From UBA3210 sp963653535 (GTDB taxonomy: Bacteria > Bacillota_I > Bacilli_A > RFN20 > CAG-449), in the NCBI GenBank assembly GCA_963653535.1, contig CAVJWU010000012.1, forward strand, positions 1 through 33,476: a DNA stretch of 33,476 nt, in the 5' to 3' direction. Both the position numbers and the translations under genes were made by a program. This document shows, piece by piece, positions 15,383 through 23,484 of the stretch (position 1 is the stretch's first letter; the number at the start of each line of letters is the position of its first letter). Below the pieces are notes generated by a model. That model was given only the letters and a program-made list of their open reading frames with translations, was not told the DNA's origin and made no database searches.

Positions 15383-15412
15383 TGCTACACTTAATTTACG
15401 TGAGGTAAATTA
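15383..15412 (+). promoter_or_regulatory. acpS leader: extended -10 and ribosome-site hairpin
   Basis: TGCTACACT (15383-15391) resembles an extended -10. Directly after it TAATTTAC (15392-15399) and GTAAATTA (15405-15412) form a perfect 8-bp hairpin whose 5-nt loop plus stem base holds the GTGAGG ribosome binding site and the A of the ATG. Confidence 0.4.
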
Positions 15413-15723
15413 TGAAAGTAGGAATTGATTTAACGAGAATATCTAGATTTGAAAATAGAAAAGAAAATTTTATAAATCGGATACTGACTAAAGTGGAGTT
15501 AGAAGAATTTAATAAATTGAATGATGATTCTAAATCCACTTTTTTGGCAGTTCGTTGGGCTTGTAAAGAAGCAATTTTTAAAGCAACTCAAGATCCTCTT
15601 TATCTAGAATATTCAATTTTAAAACTTCCTTCAGGAGAACCTTATGTTTTAAATCATCCTGAAATGAGTATTTCTATTTCTCATGAAGGAGACTTAGTAA
15701 CAAGTATTGTAATAATTTCATAA
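15412..15723 (+). CDS. acpS: Holo-[acyl-carrier-protein] synthase
   Basis: Transfers phosphopantetheine from CoA to the conserved Ser of apo-ACP, activating the three ACPs in this window. Family residues are Asp6 in GIDLTRI and Glu53 in WACKEAIFKA, both Mg-binding, and the SISHEGD end motif. At 103 aa it is shorter than the usual 118-125, with the middle loop reduced, but all key motifs are present. It lies between ptsI and ACP2 and is probably the first gene of the lipid-synthesis region. Confidence 0.9.
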   Translation: MKVGIDLTRISRFENRKENFINRILTKVELEEFNKLNDDSKSTFLAVRWACKEAIFKATQDPLYLEYSILKLPSGEPYVLNHPEMSISISHEGDLVTSIVIIS

Positions 15724-15763
15724 TTTCCTATAAATTCGATAATAATATATAAAATATATTCAT

Positions 15764-15779
15764 TAACTAGTTATTAACT
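15764..15779. promoter_or_regulatory. Overlapping palindromes upstream of ACP2
   Basis: TAACTAGTTA (15764-15773) and AGTTATTAACT (15769-15779) are two perfect palindromes sharing five bases, about 20 bp upstream of the ACP2 -35. Possible operator; no known box is matched. Confidence 0.35.
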
Positions 15780-15798
15780 CCCTAAAGGCTAAAAGTTA

Positions 15799-15827
15799 TT
15801 GATTAAGTTTTTTTTAAGTGTTATGAT
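15799..15827 (+). promoter_or_regulatory. ACP2 promoter
   Basis: TTGATT (15799-15804), 17-nt spacer, TATGAT (15822-15827) with TG extended -10 at 15819-15820. Confidence 0.65.
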
Positions 15828-15881
15828 TGTAAATGTGAAAAAGGCAATCATACTTTTTAGTTTATTAAGAAAGGATATTTT

Positions 15882-16127
15882 ATGAACGAAGTAGAAGTAA
15901 AACAAAAATTAAAAGATTTCATTTGTGAAAATTTAGGAGTTGAACCAAGCGTATTAAATTTTGATACTCCATTATTTGAAGGAACTTCAATTGGTTTAGA
16001 CTCAATTGATTCAATTGAAATTATCTCATTTATTGATGATGAATTTGGTTTATCAATGACTGGCGTTGCTAGAGAACACTTCAGAAGCATTGATACTCTT
16101 GCAGCATATATTATCGCAAATAAGTAG
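15882..16127 (+). CDS. Acyl carrier protein (ACP2), variant type
   Basis: 81-aa phosphopantetheine carrier with Ser41 in IGLDSIDSIEI. The PLFEGTSIGLDSIDSIE stretch is longer before the Ser than in FAS-type ACPs and resembles carriers found with aryl-polyene and other KS-CLF systems, where P-L-F-x-x-x-x-G-L-D-S-I-D is common. Own promoter upstream and a strong terminator/attenuator downstream, so it is expressed separately from, and probably in excess over, the KS-CLF operon. Good candidate for the carrier used by the adjacent KS-CLF. That pairing is inferred from position and motif only. Confidence 0.88.
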   Translation: MNEVEVKQKLKDFICENLGVEPSVLNFDTPLFEGTSIGLDSIDSIEIISFIDDEFGLSMTGVAREHFRSIDTLAAYIIANK

Positions 16128-16134
16128 TTTTACG

Positions 16135-16166
16135 TAGTTGCAAGTTATTCTTGCAACTATTTTTTT
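16135..16166 (+). terminator. Terminator or attenuator between ACP2 and KS-CLF
   Basis: Perfect 10-bp stem TAGTTGCAAG (16135-16144) / CTTGCAACTA (16150-16159), loop TTATT, then seven T. Confidence 0.88.
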
Positions 16167-16202
16167 GACTTTAAGGAAATAAGCCCTAAATCTTAGATTT
16201 AG
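16165..16202 (+). promoter_or_regulatory. Lipid operon promoter with 17-bp operator-like palindrome
   Basis: TTGACT (16165-16170) is a good -35 that starts in the terminator T tract. At the expected -10 distance lies the perfect palindrome CTAAATCTTAGATTTAG (16186-16202, odd centre). The -10 itself (TAAATC) is weak, so activation or repression through the palindrome is plausible. It does not match the FapR or FabT consensus. Confidence 0.5.
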
Positions 16203-16235
16203 AGGTTGGATAAATAAAAAAAGAAGGAGAATTTT

Positions 16236-18647
16236 ATGACAGAAAATAATTTACGTTGTGTTGTTACTGGTTTAGGCTTAATCAGTGCAATTGGTAGTAG
16301 CGTTGATGAATGTTGGTCAAACGCATTAAAATCAGTCTCAGGTATCGCTACTACAACTAGTGTTGATACAAAAGATTGCTATGCTTCTTTAGCGGCAGAA
16401 GTTAAAGATGATTTAAAAGATGTTGAAACAAAAGAATACATGGATAGAGTTTCTAAATTATGTATTAAAGCAACAAAAGAAGCGATGGCTGATGCAGGAT
16501 TAAAAGATTTTAATAATGATTCTAGAGTCAGCGTTATCATCGGTTCTTGCGTTGGTGGTGTTGTTTCTATTGAACATTATTATCAACATGGCAAAGATAA
16601 AAAAGATATTAAGCAAATGCCTATTAGCGCGATTGCTTCTCAAGTCGCTGGTTATGTCCATGCAGGTGGTGTTGTAACTAATATCGCAAATGCATGTGCA
16701 GCAGGTACTATTTCTATTTCTTATGCTTGTGATTTAATTAGAGCAGGTAAAGCTGATATTGTTATCGCAGGTGGCGCGGATGCTTTTGCAAGTGTTCCTT
16801 ATTCTGGTTTCTTAGCTTTACACGCATTAGATTCAAATCCTTGTTCACCATTTAACCATTGTAAAGGTATTACTCTTGGTGAAGGCTCAGGTATTGTTGT
16901 TGTCGAATCTTATGAACATGCATTAAAGAGAAAAGCAAAGATGTACTGTGAAGTCTTAGGCTCAGGGGTTTCAAGTGATGCTCATCACATTACTGCACCT
17001 AGAGAAGATGGCGAAGGACAAATGAACGCAATTCGTTGGGCGATGAAAACTTCAGGTGTTAAAGCTAACGAAATTGGTTATATTAACGCTCATGGTACAG
17101 GTACTGGTAAAAACGATAATGCTGAATTCTTATCATTACATACAATTTTTGATCCAGAAACAGATAATTTAAGCGTTTCTTCAACTAAAGCAATGGTTGG
17201 TCACTGCTTAGGTGCAGCAGGCGCTATTGAAGCTGTTTTCTCAATCAAAGCATTAACAACTAACACAGTTCCAGCAACATTAGGTTATAGTGATGAAGAC
17301 TTAGTCACATTAAAAGAAAAAGCTGGTAAAATTGACTTTATCCCAAATAAAGCACATGAAAAAGAATTAGAAAATGTCATGTCTAACTCATTTGCTTTCG
17401 GTGGTAATAACGCTTCAATTATTTTCAGTAAAAATGCTGGTAATGTAACTTTACCTGAAAAGAAAGAAAAAGTTGTCGTTACTGGTTTTGGTATCGTTTC
17501 TCCATTAGGTAATGGTACAGAAAACTATATTGCTAAAGTTAACGCGAATGAAACAGTTAAAGAAGGTAACGTTAAATCAGTATTAGATCGTAAAGTTGAT
17601 GCAACATCAATCCCTAACTTATTTGCACCAATTAATGTTCCAATGAGTTTCCATAGAAAACTTGATGTTATTTCTTCTATTGAAGTTGCTTCCGGAATTT
17701 ATGCTTTAAAAGATGCAAACTTAGAAGTTACTGATGAAAATGCAACACGTATTGGTATCGTTGTTGGTACTTCTGAAGGTGCACTTGGTATGGGTTGTGA
17801 ATTTGAAGAAAATATCTACGAAAAAGGTAACGCAAATGGTAGCGCATTTAGCTTCCCAAATACTGTTTATAACGCAGCAGGTGGTTACTTATCAATTCAA
17901 TCAAAAATTAAAGGTTATAACGTTACAATTACTAACGGTGCTCAATCAGGTTTAGCGAGTATCGCTTATGGTATGAACATCATTGAACAAGGAAAAGAAG
18001 ATGTTGTTTTAGCTTCAGGTAGTGATGAAAATATCAATGTTACATCTGAATTATATACTTCACTTGGTTATGTCGCTGATAGCTATGTTGAACCTTATTC
18101 TGGTAATAAAGGCTTTGTCCTTAGTGACGGCGGTATTACTATCGTCTTAGAAAGTGAAACTAGCGCAGATAAACGTGGAGCGAAAAAATATGCTTATGTT
18201 TCAGGCTATGGCATGACTCATAAAGATGTTAGCTTTGGTACTTTATCAAATTCTAGCGAAGCTCTTGATGAAGCAATTAAACAAGCACTTGATCATGCAG
18301 GATTAAAAGTAAGTGATATTGATGCTATTGTCGGTTTCGGTAATGGATGCGAAGTTGTTGATAATGAAGAAATTTCATCATATAAACGTGTCTTTGGTGA
18401 AAACTTTACTACTCCAGTTGTTTCTACAAAAGCAAGAACTGGTGAAGGTAGAGCTTCTTCTGCAGCATTAAACGTTGTTCAAGCATCATTATTATTATCT
18501 AATACAATCGACCATGATGATTTTGCTTATGTAAATGAAAATGGAAAAATGACTAAGAAAACTCTTTCTTCTGAAGGATTATCTCATATCTTAGTTACTG
18601 CTTATGGATCTGGTGGTTCATATACTGCAGTTATCTTATCTAAATAA
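16236..18647 (+). CDS. Fused ketosynthase-chain length factor (KS-CLF)
   Basis: 803-aa fusion of two KAS-II-type domains. Domain 1 (about 6-400) is complete: Cys154 in ANACAAGT, His286 in NAHGTGTG, Lys318 and His323 in STKAMVGHCLGAAGA. Domain 2 (about 411-803) starts again with KVVVTGFGIVSPLG but has Gln570 in NGAQSGL where Cys should be, Phe701 for the first His and Glu737 for the second; Lys732 is kept. This is the state of the KS-beta/CLF subunit of type II polyketide synthases, where Gln can support malonyl-ACP decarboxylation and the subunit sets chain length. The protein should condense malonyl-ACP repeatedly. First gene of a 12-gene operon; site GAAGGAG, 6 nt from the ATG. A plain fabF fused to a paralogue is the simpler label. 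Confidence 0.9.
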   Translation: MTENNLRCVVTGLGLISAIGSSVDECWSNALKSVSGIATTTSVDTKDCYASLAAEVKDDLKDVETKEYMDRVSKLCIKATKEAMADAGLKDFNNDSRVSVIIGSCVGGVVSIEHYYQHGKDKKDIKQMPISAIASQVAGYVHAGGVVTNIANACAAGTISISYACDLIRAGKADIVIAGGADAFASVPYSGFLALHALDSNPCSPFNHCKGITLGEGSGIVVVESYEHALKRKAKMYCEVLGSGVSSDAHHITAPREDGEGQMNAIRWAMKTSGVKANEIGYINAHGTGTGKNDNAEFLSLHTIFDPETDNLSVSSTKAMVGHCLGAAGAIEAVFSIKALTTNTVPATLGYSDEDLVTLKEKAGKIDFIPNKAHEKELENVMSNSFAFGGNNASIIFSKNAGNVTLPEKKEKVVVTGFGIVSPLGNGTENYIAKVNANETVKEGNVKSVLDRKVDATSIPNLFAPINVPMSFHRKLDVISSIEVASGIYALKDANLEVTDENATRIGIVVGTSEGALGMGCEFEENIYEKGNANGSAFSFPNTVYNAAGGYLSIQSKIKGYNVTITNGAQSGLASIAYGMNIIEQGKEDVVLASGSDENINVTSELYTSLGYVADSYVEPYSGNKGFVLSDGGITIVLESETSADKRGAKKYAYVSGYGMTHKDVSFGTLSNSSEALDEAIKQALDHAGLKVSDIDAIVGFGNGCEVVDNEEISSYKRVFGENFTTPVVSTKARTGEGRASSAALNVVQASLLLSNTIDHDDFAYVNENGKMTKKTLSSEGLSHILVTAYGSGGSYTAVILSK

Positions 18648-18661
18648 TAAAGGAGAATTTT

Positions 18662-19393
18662 ATGAAAGTTGCAATTGTTACTGGCGCAAGTAAGGGCATC
18701 GGCAAAGGATGCGCAATTAGACTTGCTAAAGATGGCTATTTTGTTGTTGTTAATTATTCTAGAAGCGATGAATCCGCTCTTAAGACATTAGATGAAATTA
18801 AGGCTAATGGAGGAGATGGAATTATTTATAAAGCTGACGTTTCTAAATTTGAAGAAGCGAGCAAAATGATGAAAGAAATCGCTAAAACATACGGCCAAAT
18901 TGATGTTTTAGTCAATAATGCTGGCATCGTTAGAGATGAATTATTACTTATGATGACAAAAGAAAATCTTGATGCATGTTACGATTTAAATGTTAAAGGA
19001 TATTTCTATTGTGCTCAACAAGCAGCTTTAAAAATGCTTCGTAAGAAAAAAGGCGTCATCATCAATATGTCTTCTGTCTCAGGTAAATTCGCTTTACCTG
19101 GACAAAGCGTATATTCATCAACTAAAGGTGCAGTCAACTCTATGACTCAAACTTTAGCGAAAGAACTTTCTCCTTATGGAATTAGAGTTAATGCTGTCGC
19201 TCCTGGATTTATCCAAACAGAAATGTTAGATCATATTCCTGAAGATAAAAAAGAAGAATATTTAAAGAACATTCCTCTTCATAGATTAGGTGTTGTTGAA
19301 GATATTGCAGCATTAGTTTCATTCCTTGCTAGTGATGAAGCTAGTTACATTACTGGACAAGTAATTACTATTGATGGAGGATTATCTTTATAA
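18662..19393 (+). CDS. fabG: 3-oxoacyl-[ACP] reductase
   Basis: NADPH-dependent ketoreductase of the SDR family, 243 aa, reducing the beta-keto group after each condensation. Cofactor loop TGASKGIGKG (7-16), NNAGI (85-89) and catalytic Ser138, Tyr151, Lys155 (YSSTK) are intact; C-terminus ITGQVITIDGGLSL is typical of FabG. AAAGGAG site with the same spacing and sequence as that of the KS-CLF gene, 14 nt after it. Ends 1 nt before fabZ. Confidence 0.94.
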   Translation: MKVAIVTGASKGIGKGCAIRLAKDGYFVVVNYSRSDESALKTLDEIKANGGDGIIYKADVSKFEEASKMMKEIAKTYGQIDVLVNNAGIVRDELLLMMTKENLDACYDLNVKGYFYCAQQAALKMLRKKKGVIINMSSVSGKFALPGQSVYSSTKGAVNSMTQTLAKELSPYGIRVNAVAPGFIQTEMLDHIPEDKKEEYLKNIPLHRLGVVEDIAALVSFLASDEASYITGQVITIDGGLSL

Positions 19394-19394
19394 T

Positions 19395-19841
19395 ATGATG
19401 AACATTAATGAAATAAATAAAAGAATTAAACAAAGACCTCCTTTCCAAATGATTGAAAAGGTCTTAGAACTTACTCCAAATGTTGAAGCAACTGGGTTGA
19501 AGAACGTTTCAGTAAATGAGCCTTATTTTATGGGCCATTTCCCTGATAATCCAATTATGCCTGGAGTATTAATTATTGAATCATGTGCTCAATTATGTTC
19601 ACTTGTAATTGAATCCGATGGTTCTGATGCAGATCTTATTTACGTATTATTAAAAGTAGACAATTTTAAATTCATTAAACCTGTTATTCCTGGAGATACA
19701 TTAATAATTAATGTAAAAAAATCTAAAGTAATGGGTCCATTAACAACTTTTGATGCAGTTGTTAAAGTAAATGATGTCATTTATTCAAAAGGTACAATGA
19801 CATTTACTGCTGTTAAAAAAGAACAAATCTATGGAAACTAA
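19395..19841 (+). CDS. fabZ: 3-hydroxyacyl-[ACP] dehydratase
   Basis: Hot-dog dehydratase of 148 aa converting 3-hydroxyacyl-ACP to trans-2-enoyl-ACP. RPPFQMIEKV and the active-site helix GHFPDNPIMPGVLIIES carry the conserved His and Glu. The ATG at 19395 is chosen because the frame upstream of it lies inside fabG and the FabZ fold starts right after it. A second ATG follows immediately (19398). A GGAGG inside the end of fabG is about 15 nt away, so translation is probably coupled. Overlaps the next gene by 11 nt. Confidence 0.92.
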   Translation: MMNINEINKRIKQRPPFQMIEKVLELTPNVEATGLKNVSVNEPYFMGHFPDNPIMPGVLIIESCAQLCSLVIESDGSDADLIYVLLKVDNFKFIKPVIPGDTLIINVKKSKVMGPLTTFDAVVKVNDVIYSKGTMTFTAVKKEQIYGN

Positions 19842-20571
19842 GAAAAAAGTTGTCGTCTTAAATGGTAGTCCTAAAAAAGAAAGAAGTTCTACGATGGTAG
19901 TAACTAATGCTTTCTTGAAAGGATTAAATGTAAATAATGATTTAGATATTGAGATTATTAACGTATCTGATTTAAAAATTATTCCTTGCTTAGGTTGTTT
20001 ATCTTGCTGGGGAAGAACAGCAGGAGAATGTGTCATTAAAAATGATGATGTAAATACTGTCAAAGAAAAATTAGATAACGCTGATATCGTTATTAATTCA
20101 TATCCTTTATATTTTTTCTCTATGCCTGGAATTAATAAGTTACTCACTGATCGACTTTTATCGATGATGTGTACTTATGAAGGTCAAATCGCTCCTCGCG
20201 ATGGTCAGTCGTTCCACGGTATTAGAAATCCTCGTCCAAATAGAAAATTTATCGTTATTTCTACTTGTGCGTATACGGAAACTGATTTAGCTTATACATC
20301 TTTATTAAAACAATATGATTGTATCTGCGGTCAAAATAATTATTTAGCGATTTTAGTTCCTCAAATGAAGACTTTAGTCGAATTGAATAATCAAAATAAA
20401 ATTGATAAATTCTTAGAAAAGTTCATTCTTGCTGGCCAAGAATTTATCGAAAATGGTTCTTTAAGTGAAGAAACCAAGGTTAAATTATTAAAACCACCTT
20501 TTACTACTAGTGCTTATAAAGTTTTCTTAAATAACTTTTGGACTAATGAAAGAGAAAAAGGTAAAAAATAA
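19831..20571 (+). CDS. NAD(P)H-dependent FMN reductase-like flavoprotein
   Basis: 246-aa flavodoxin-fold protein. The FMN phosphate loop is LNGSPKKERSST (10-21), followed by IPCLGCLSCWGRTAGECVIKNDD, the Cys-rich turn common in the FMN-reductase/iron-sulfur-flavoprotein superfamily, and SYPLYFFSMPG near 90. It sits inside the lipid operon between fabZ and an ACP, overlapping fabZ by 11 nt, so it very probably acts on the same pathway. No FabI, FabK or FabL is in the operon, so this is the only redox enzyme that could act as enoyl reductase; members of this family are not known to me to do so. It may instead oxidise or reduce a different intermediate. Confidence 0.85.
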   Translation: METKKKVVVLNGSPKKERSSTMVVTNAFLKGLNVNNDLDIEIINVSDLKIIPCLGCLSCWGRTAGECVIKNDDVNTVKEKLDNADIVINSYPLYFFSMPGINKLLTDRLLSMMCTYEGQIAPRDGQSFHGIRNPRPNRKFIVISTCAYTETDLAYTSLLKQYDCICGQNNYLAILVPQMKTLVELNNQNKIDKFLEKFILAGQEFIENGSLSEETKVKLLKPPFTTSAYKVFLNNFWTNEREKGKK

Positions 20572-20593
20572 TTAATAGCATAGGAGGCTTATT

Positions 20594-20830
20594 ATGTTTG
20601 AAAAAATTAAACAATTATTAATTGAATGCGCGAATGTTGATGAAGAAAAAATCACTAAAGATGCGAAATTAAAAGATTTAGGCATTGATAGCCTTTATGC
20701 AGTTGAAATGATTCTTGAACTAGAAACTGCATTTTCCATTCAAATTGAATATGAAGAAATGGAAAAATTAATTACGGTTGATGATGTAGTTAAATTAGTT
20801 ACAAGAAAAGAAAAGGAGTTAAATGCTTAA
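20594..20830 (+). CDS. Acyl carrier protein (ACP3)
   Basis: 78-aa carrier with phosphopantetheine site Ser33 in LGIDSLYAVEMI. Tyr follows the DSL motif where most ACPs have Asp, which may change partner choice. It lies inside the operon between the flavoprotein and accB, with AGGAGG 7-8 nt before the ATG. It is the carrier most tightly linked to the KS-CLF operon, and could carry either malonyl or the growing chain. Confidence 0.92.
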   Translation: MFEKIKQLLIECANVDEEKITKDAKLKDLGIDSLYAVEMILELETAFSIQIEYEEMEKLITVDDVVKLVTRKEKELNA

Positions 20831-21257
20831 TATGAAAATTGAAGAAATTGAAAAGATTGTTAAGATGTTTGAAAAAGCAAATATTACATCTTTAGATATT
20901 GAAGTTGATGATATGAAAATTAAATTGACTAAGAGTGAAAATCAAGTAGGATTAGTCGTCCCTACTGAACATTCTTCAAGTGTAACTCCTTCTACTTCTG
21001 AAGAAGAAGTTGTTAATGAAAAAGACATTGTTAAATCACCATTAGTTGGTACTTATCACCAAGCTCAATATCCAGATGCTAAACCATTTGTCGAAGTTGG
21101 CTCTAAAGTCAAAAAAGGTGATAAACTTTGTATCATTGAAGCGATGAAAGTTATGAATGAGATTACTGCACCAAAAGACGGAACTGTTAAAGCAATTTAT
21201 GCAAGTGAAGGTGGAGTAATTGAATTCGATCAAAAATTATTCTTAATAGGTGATTAA
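20823..21257 (+). CDS. accB: Biotin carboxyl carrier protein of acetyl-CoA carboxylase
   Basis: 144 aa. N-terminal helical region, a short Ser/Thr/Glu linker (about 48-68), then the biotinyl domain with EAMKVMNEI; Lys109 is the residue biotinylated by the BirA encoded downstream. Two starts are possible: ATG 20823 (4 nt after GGAG, overlapping the ACP3 stop) and ATG 20832 (MKIEEIEKIV, the usual family start, 13 nt away). I give the longer form; the difference is three residues. Confidence 0.92.
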   Translation: MLNMKIEEIEKIVKMFEKANITSLDIEVDDMKIKLTKSENQVGLVVPTEHSSSVTPSTSEEEVVNEKDIVKSPLVGTYHQAQYPDAKPFVEVGSKVKKGDKLCIIEAMKVMNEITAPKDGTVKAIYASEGGVIEFDQKLFLIGD

Positions 21258-21259
21258 TT

Positions 21260-22627
21260 ATGTTTAAGAAAGTATTAATCGCAAATAGAGGAGAAATTGC
21301 AGTTAGAATTATTCGTGCTTGTAAAGAAATGGGAATAGCGACAGTCGCAATTTATTCTAGCGCGGATAAATCTTCTTTACATGTTAAAATCGCTGATGAA
21401 GCAATATGTATTGGTGAAGCTAATTCTACTAATTCATATTTAAATATGGAAAGAATTCTTTCAGCTGCTTGTATAACTGGATGTGATGCGATTCATCCTG
21501 GTTTTGGCTTTTTAAGTGAAAACCCATTATTCGCAAAAATGGTTGAAAAATGTGGTATAACTTGGATTGGACCTCGTCCAGAAGTTATGGAATTAATGGG
21601 TAATAAGTCTGAAGCTATTAAATCCATGCGTCAAGCAGGTGTACAAATTGTTCCTGGTTCTTATAAAGCAGTTAAGTTAGATGAAGGTTTAGCGATTGCT
21701 AAAGAAATCGGCTTTCCAGTACTAATTAAAGCAAGTGCCGGCGGCGGCGGAAAAGGGATTCGAATGGTCGAATCCGAAGCTAAATTTGCTGATATGTATA
21801 AAGAAGCAAAAGAAGAAGCAAAAAAATTCTTCGCAAACGATGAATTATACATTGAAAAATTAGTTCAAAATCCAAAACATGTTGAAGTTCAAGTGGTTGG
21901 AGATAAGTATGGACATTACATTCATCTTTTTGAAAGAAATTGTTCTATGCAAAGAAGAAAACAAAAGATGCTTGAAGAAGCTCCATGCCAATCAATTTCT
22001 CAAAAATTAAAGAATAAATTATATGAAAATGCCTTAAAAGCAGTTGAATTTGTTAATTATGATTCAGTCGGTACTATTGAATTTTTAGTTGATGATAAAG
22101 AAAATTTCTATTTCATCGAAATGAATACTCGTGTTCAAGTAGAACATTCTGTTACAGAAATGGTAACTGGAGTTGATATTATTAAATTAATGATTAAAAT
22201 TGCTGCAGGGATGAAACTCCCTTATAAACAAGAAGATATTCACCTCAACGGATTCGCGATTGAATGTAGAATTAATGCTGAAGATGTATCAAATGATTTT
22301 AGACCTCAAGCTGGTAAAATTAATTTCTTACATTTACCTGGTGGAAATGGTGTAAGAATTGATACTCATGTTTTCCCAGGATATGTCATTCCTCCTTATT
22401 ACGACTCAATGATTTTAAAATTAGTCGTATTAGGCAAAAATCGTCTTGAAGCAATTAGAAAAATGAGAGTTGCTCTAGAAGAATTATTAATTGATGGAGT
22501 ACCAACAACTACTGAATTTCATTATATGATTATGCATCATCCAAAGTATATTTTAGGAAACTTTAATACTGGCTTTGTTGATGAAACGATAAAGGAGCTA
22601 GAACAAAATGCCAGATATATTCGATAA
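21260..22627 (+). CDS. accC: Acetyl-CoA carboxylase, biotin carboxylase subunit
   Basis: 455-aa ATP-grasp enzyme that carboxylates the biotin of AccB with bicarbonate. N-terminal KVLIANRGEIAVRIIRACKEMG, ATP-grasp loop KASAGGGGKGIRMV, and EMNTRVQVEHSVTEMVTG are intact. Length is normal. Two bases after accB, and overlapping accD by 20 nt, so translation is coupled. Confidence 0.96.
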   Translation: MFKKVLIANRGEIAVRIIRACKEMGIATVAIYSSADKSSLHVKIADEAICIGEANSTNSYLNMERILSAACITGCDAIHPGFGFLSENPLFAKMVEKCGITWIGPRPEVMELMGNKSEAIKSMRQAGVQIVPGSYKAVKLDEGLAIAKEIGFPVLIKASAGGGGKGIRMVESEAKFADMYKEAKEEAKKFFANDELYIEKLVQNPKHVEVQVVGDKYGHYIHLFERNCSMQRRKQKMLEEAPCQSISQKLKNKLYENALKAVEFVNYDSVGTIEFLVDDKENFYFIEMNTRVQVEHSVTEMVTGVDIIKLMIKIAAGMKLPYKQEDIHLNGFAIECRINAEDVSNDFRPQAGKINFLHLPGGNGVRIDTHVFPGYVIPPYYDSMILKLVVLGKNRLEAIRKMRVALEELLIDGVPTTTEFHYMIMHHPKYILGNFNTGFVDETIKELEQNARYIR

Positions 22628-23483
22628 AAGAAAAGAAGAAATTAAAGAATTTAATTCCGTTCTAGCGGATCTTCAATTTAGAAAACGTGATGAAAAAACT
22701 ACTCCTATTAAAGTTCCAGATGGATTAATGGTCAAATGCCCATCTTGTCAAAAAACTTTACTTTCTGAAGCATATCAAGATGCTCTTTACGTATGTCCTA
22801 ACTGCGGTTATCATGCGCGTTTACATGCTAAAGAACGCTTAAAACAAGTTATGGATGAAGGTTATGAAGAAATATTTTCTAATCTAGAAGAAAAACATTT
22901 AGATTTTCCTACTTATGAAGAAAAATTAAATAAGGCAAAAGAGACTTCAGAAATTGATGAATCAATTGTCTGCGTTAAAGGTAAAATTAACGGTATTTCT
23001 TGTTTAGTTGGCGTTATGGATAGTTTCTTCATGATGGGTAGTATGGGTTCTGTCTGCGGTGAAAAAGTTACATTAATGTGTGAAAAAGCTCTCAGTGAAC
23101 ATTTACCTTTAATTTTATTTACTTGCTCAGGAGGAGCGAGAATGCAAGAAGGTATTGTCTCTTTATTCCAAATGGCTAAAACTAGCCAAGCAGTTGGTAA
23201 ATTAAGAGAAAAAGAACTTTATATTGCAGTCTTAACTGATCCTACAACTGGTGGAGTCAGCGCATCATTTGCTTCTCTTGCCGATATTACTCTTGCTGAA
23301 CCTAAAACTTTAATTGGTTTTGCAGGAAGAAGAGTTATTGAATCAACGATTAAAGAAGTTCTTCCTAAAGATTTCCAAACATCAGAATTCCTTTTAGATA
23401 AAGGTTATATTGATAATATAGTTGAAAGAAAGGATATGAAGGTTACGCTTTATAAGCTATTAAAACTTCATAATTATAGATAA
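22608..23483 (+). CDS. accD: Acetyl-CoA carboxylase, carboxyltransferase beta subunit
   Basis: 291 aa. Four-Cys zinc ribbon CPSC (44-47) ... CPNC (63-66), then the crotonase-like carboxyltransferase fold with SGGARMQEG and PTTGGVSASFASLAD. Works with AccA to transfer CO2 from biotin to acetyl-CoA. Starts inside the end of accC with AAAGGAGCTAG as ribosome site, and ends one base before accA. Confidence 0.96.
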   Translation: MPDIFDKRKEEIKEFNSVLADLQFRKRDEKTTPIKVPDGLMVKCPSCQKTLLSEAYQDALYVCPNCGYHARLHAKERLKQVMDEGYEEIFSNLEEKHLDFPTYEEKLNKAKETSEIDESIVCVKGKINGISCLVGVMDSFFMMGSMGSVCGEKVTLMCEKALSEHLPLILFTCSGGARMQEGIVSLFQMAKTSQAVGKLREKELYIAVLTDPTTGGVSASFASLADITLAEPKTLIGFAGRRVIESTIKEVLPKDFQTSEFLLDKGYIDNIVERKDMKVTLYKLLKLHNYR

Positions 23484-23484
23484 T

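Noticed and set aside
15764..15779. FapR or FabT operator upstream of ACP2
   Set aside because: Palindromic, but does not match either consensus as I know it; kept only as an unnamed dyad.
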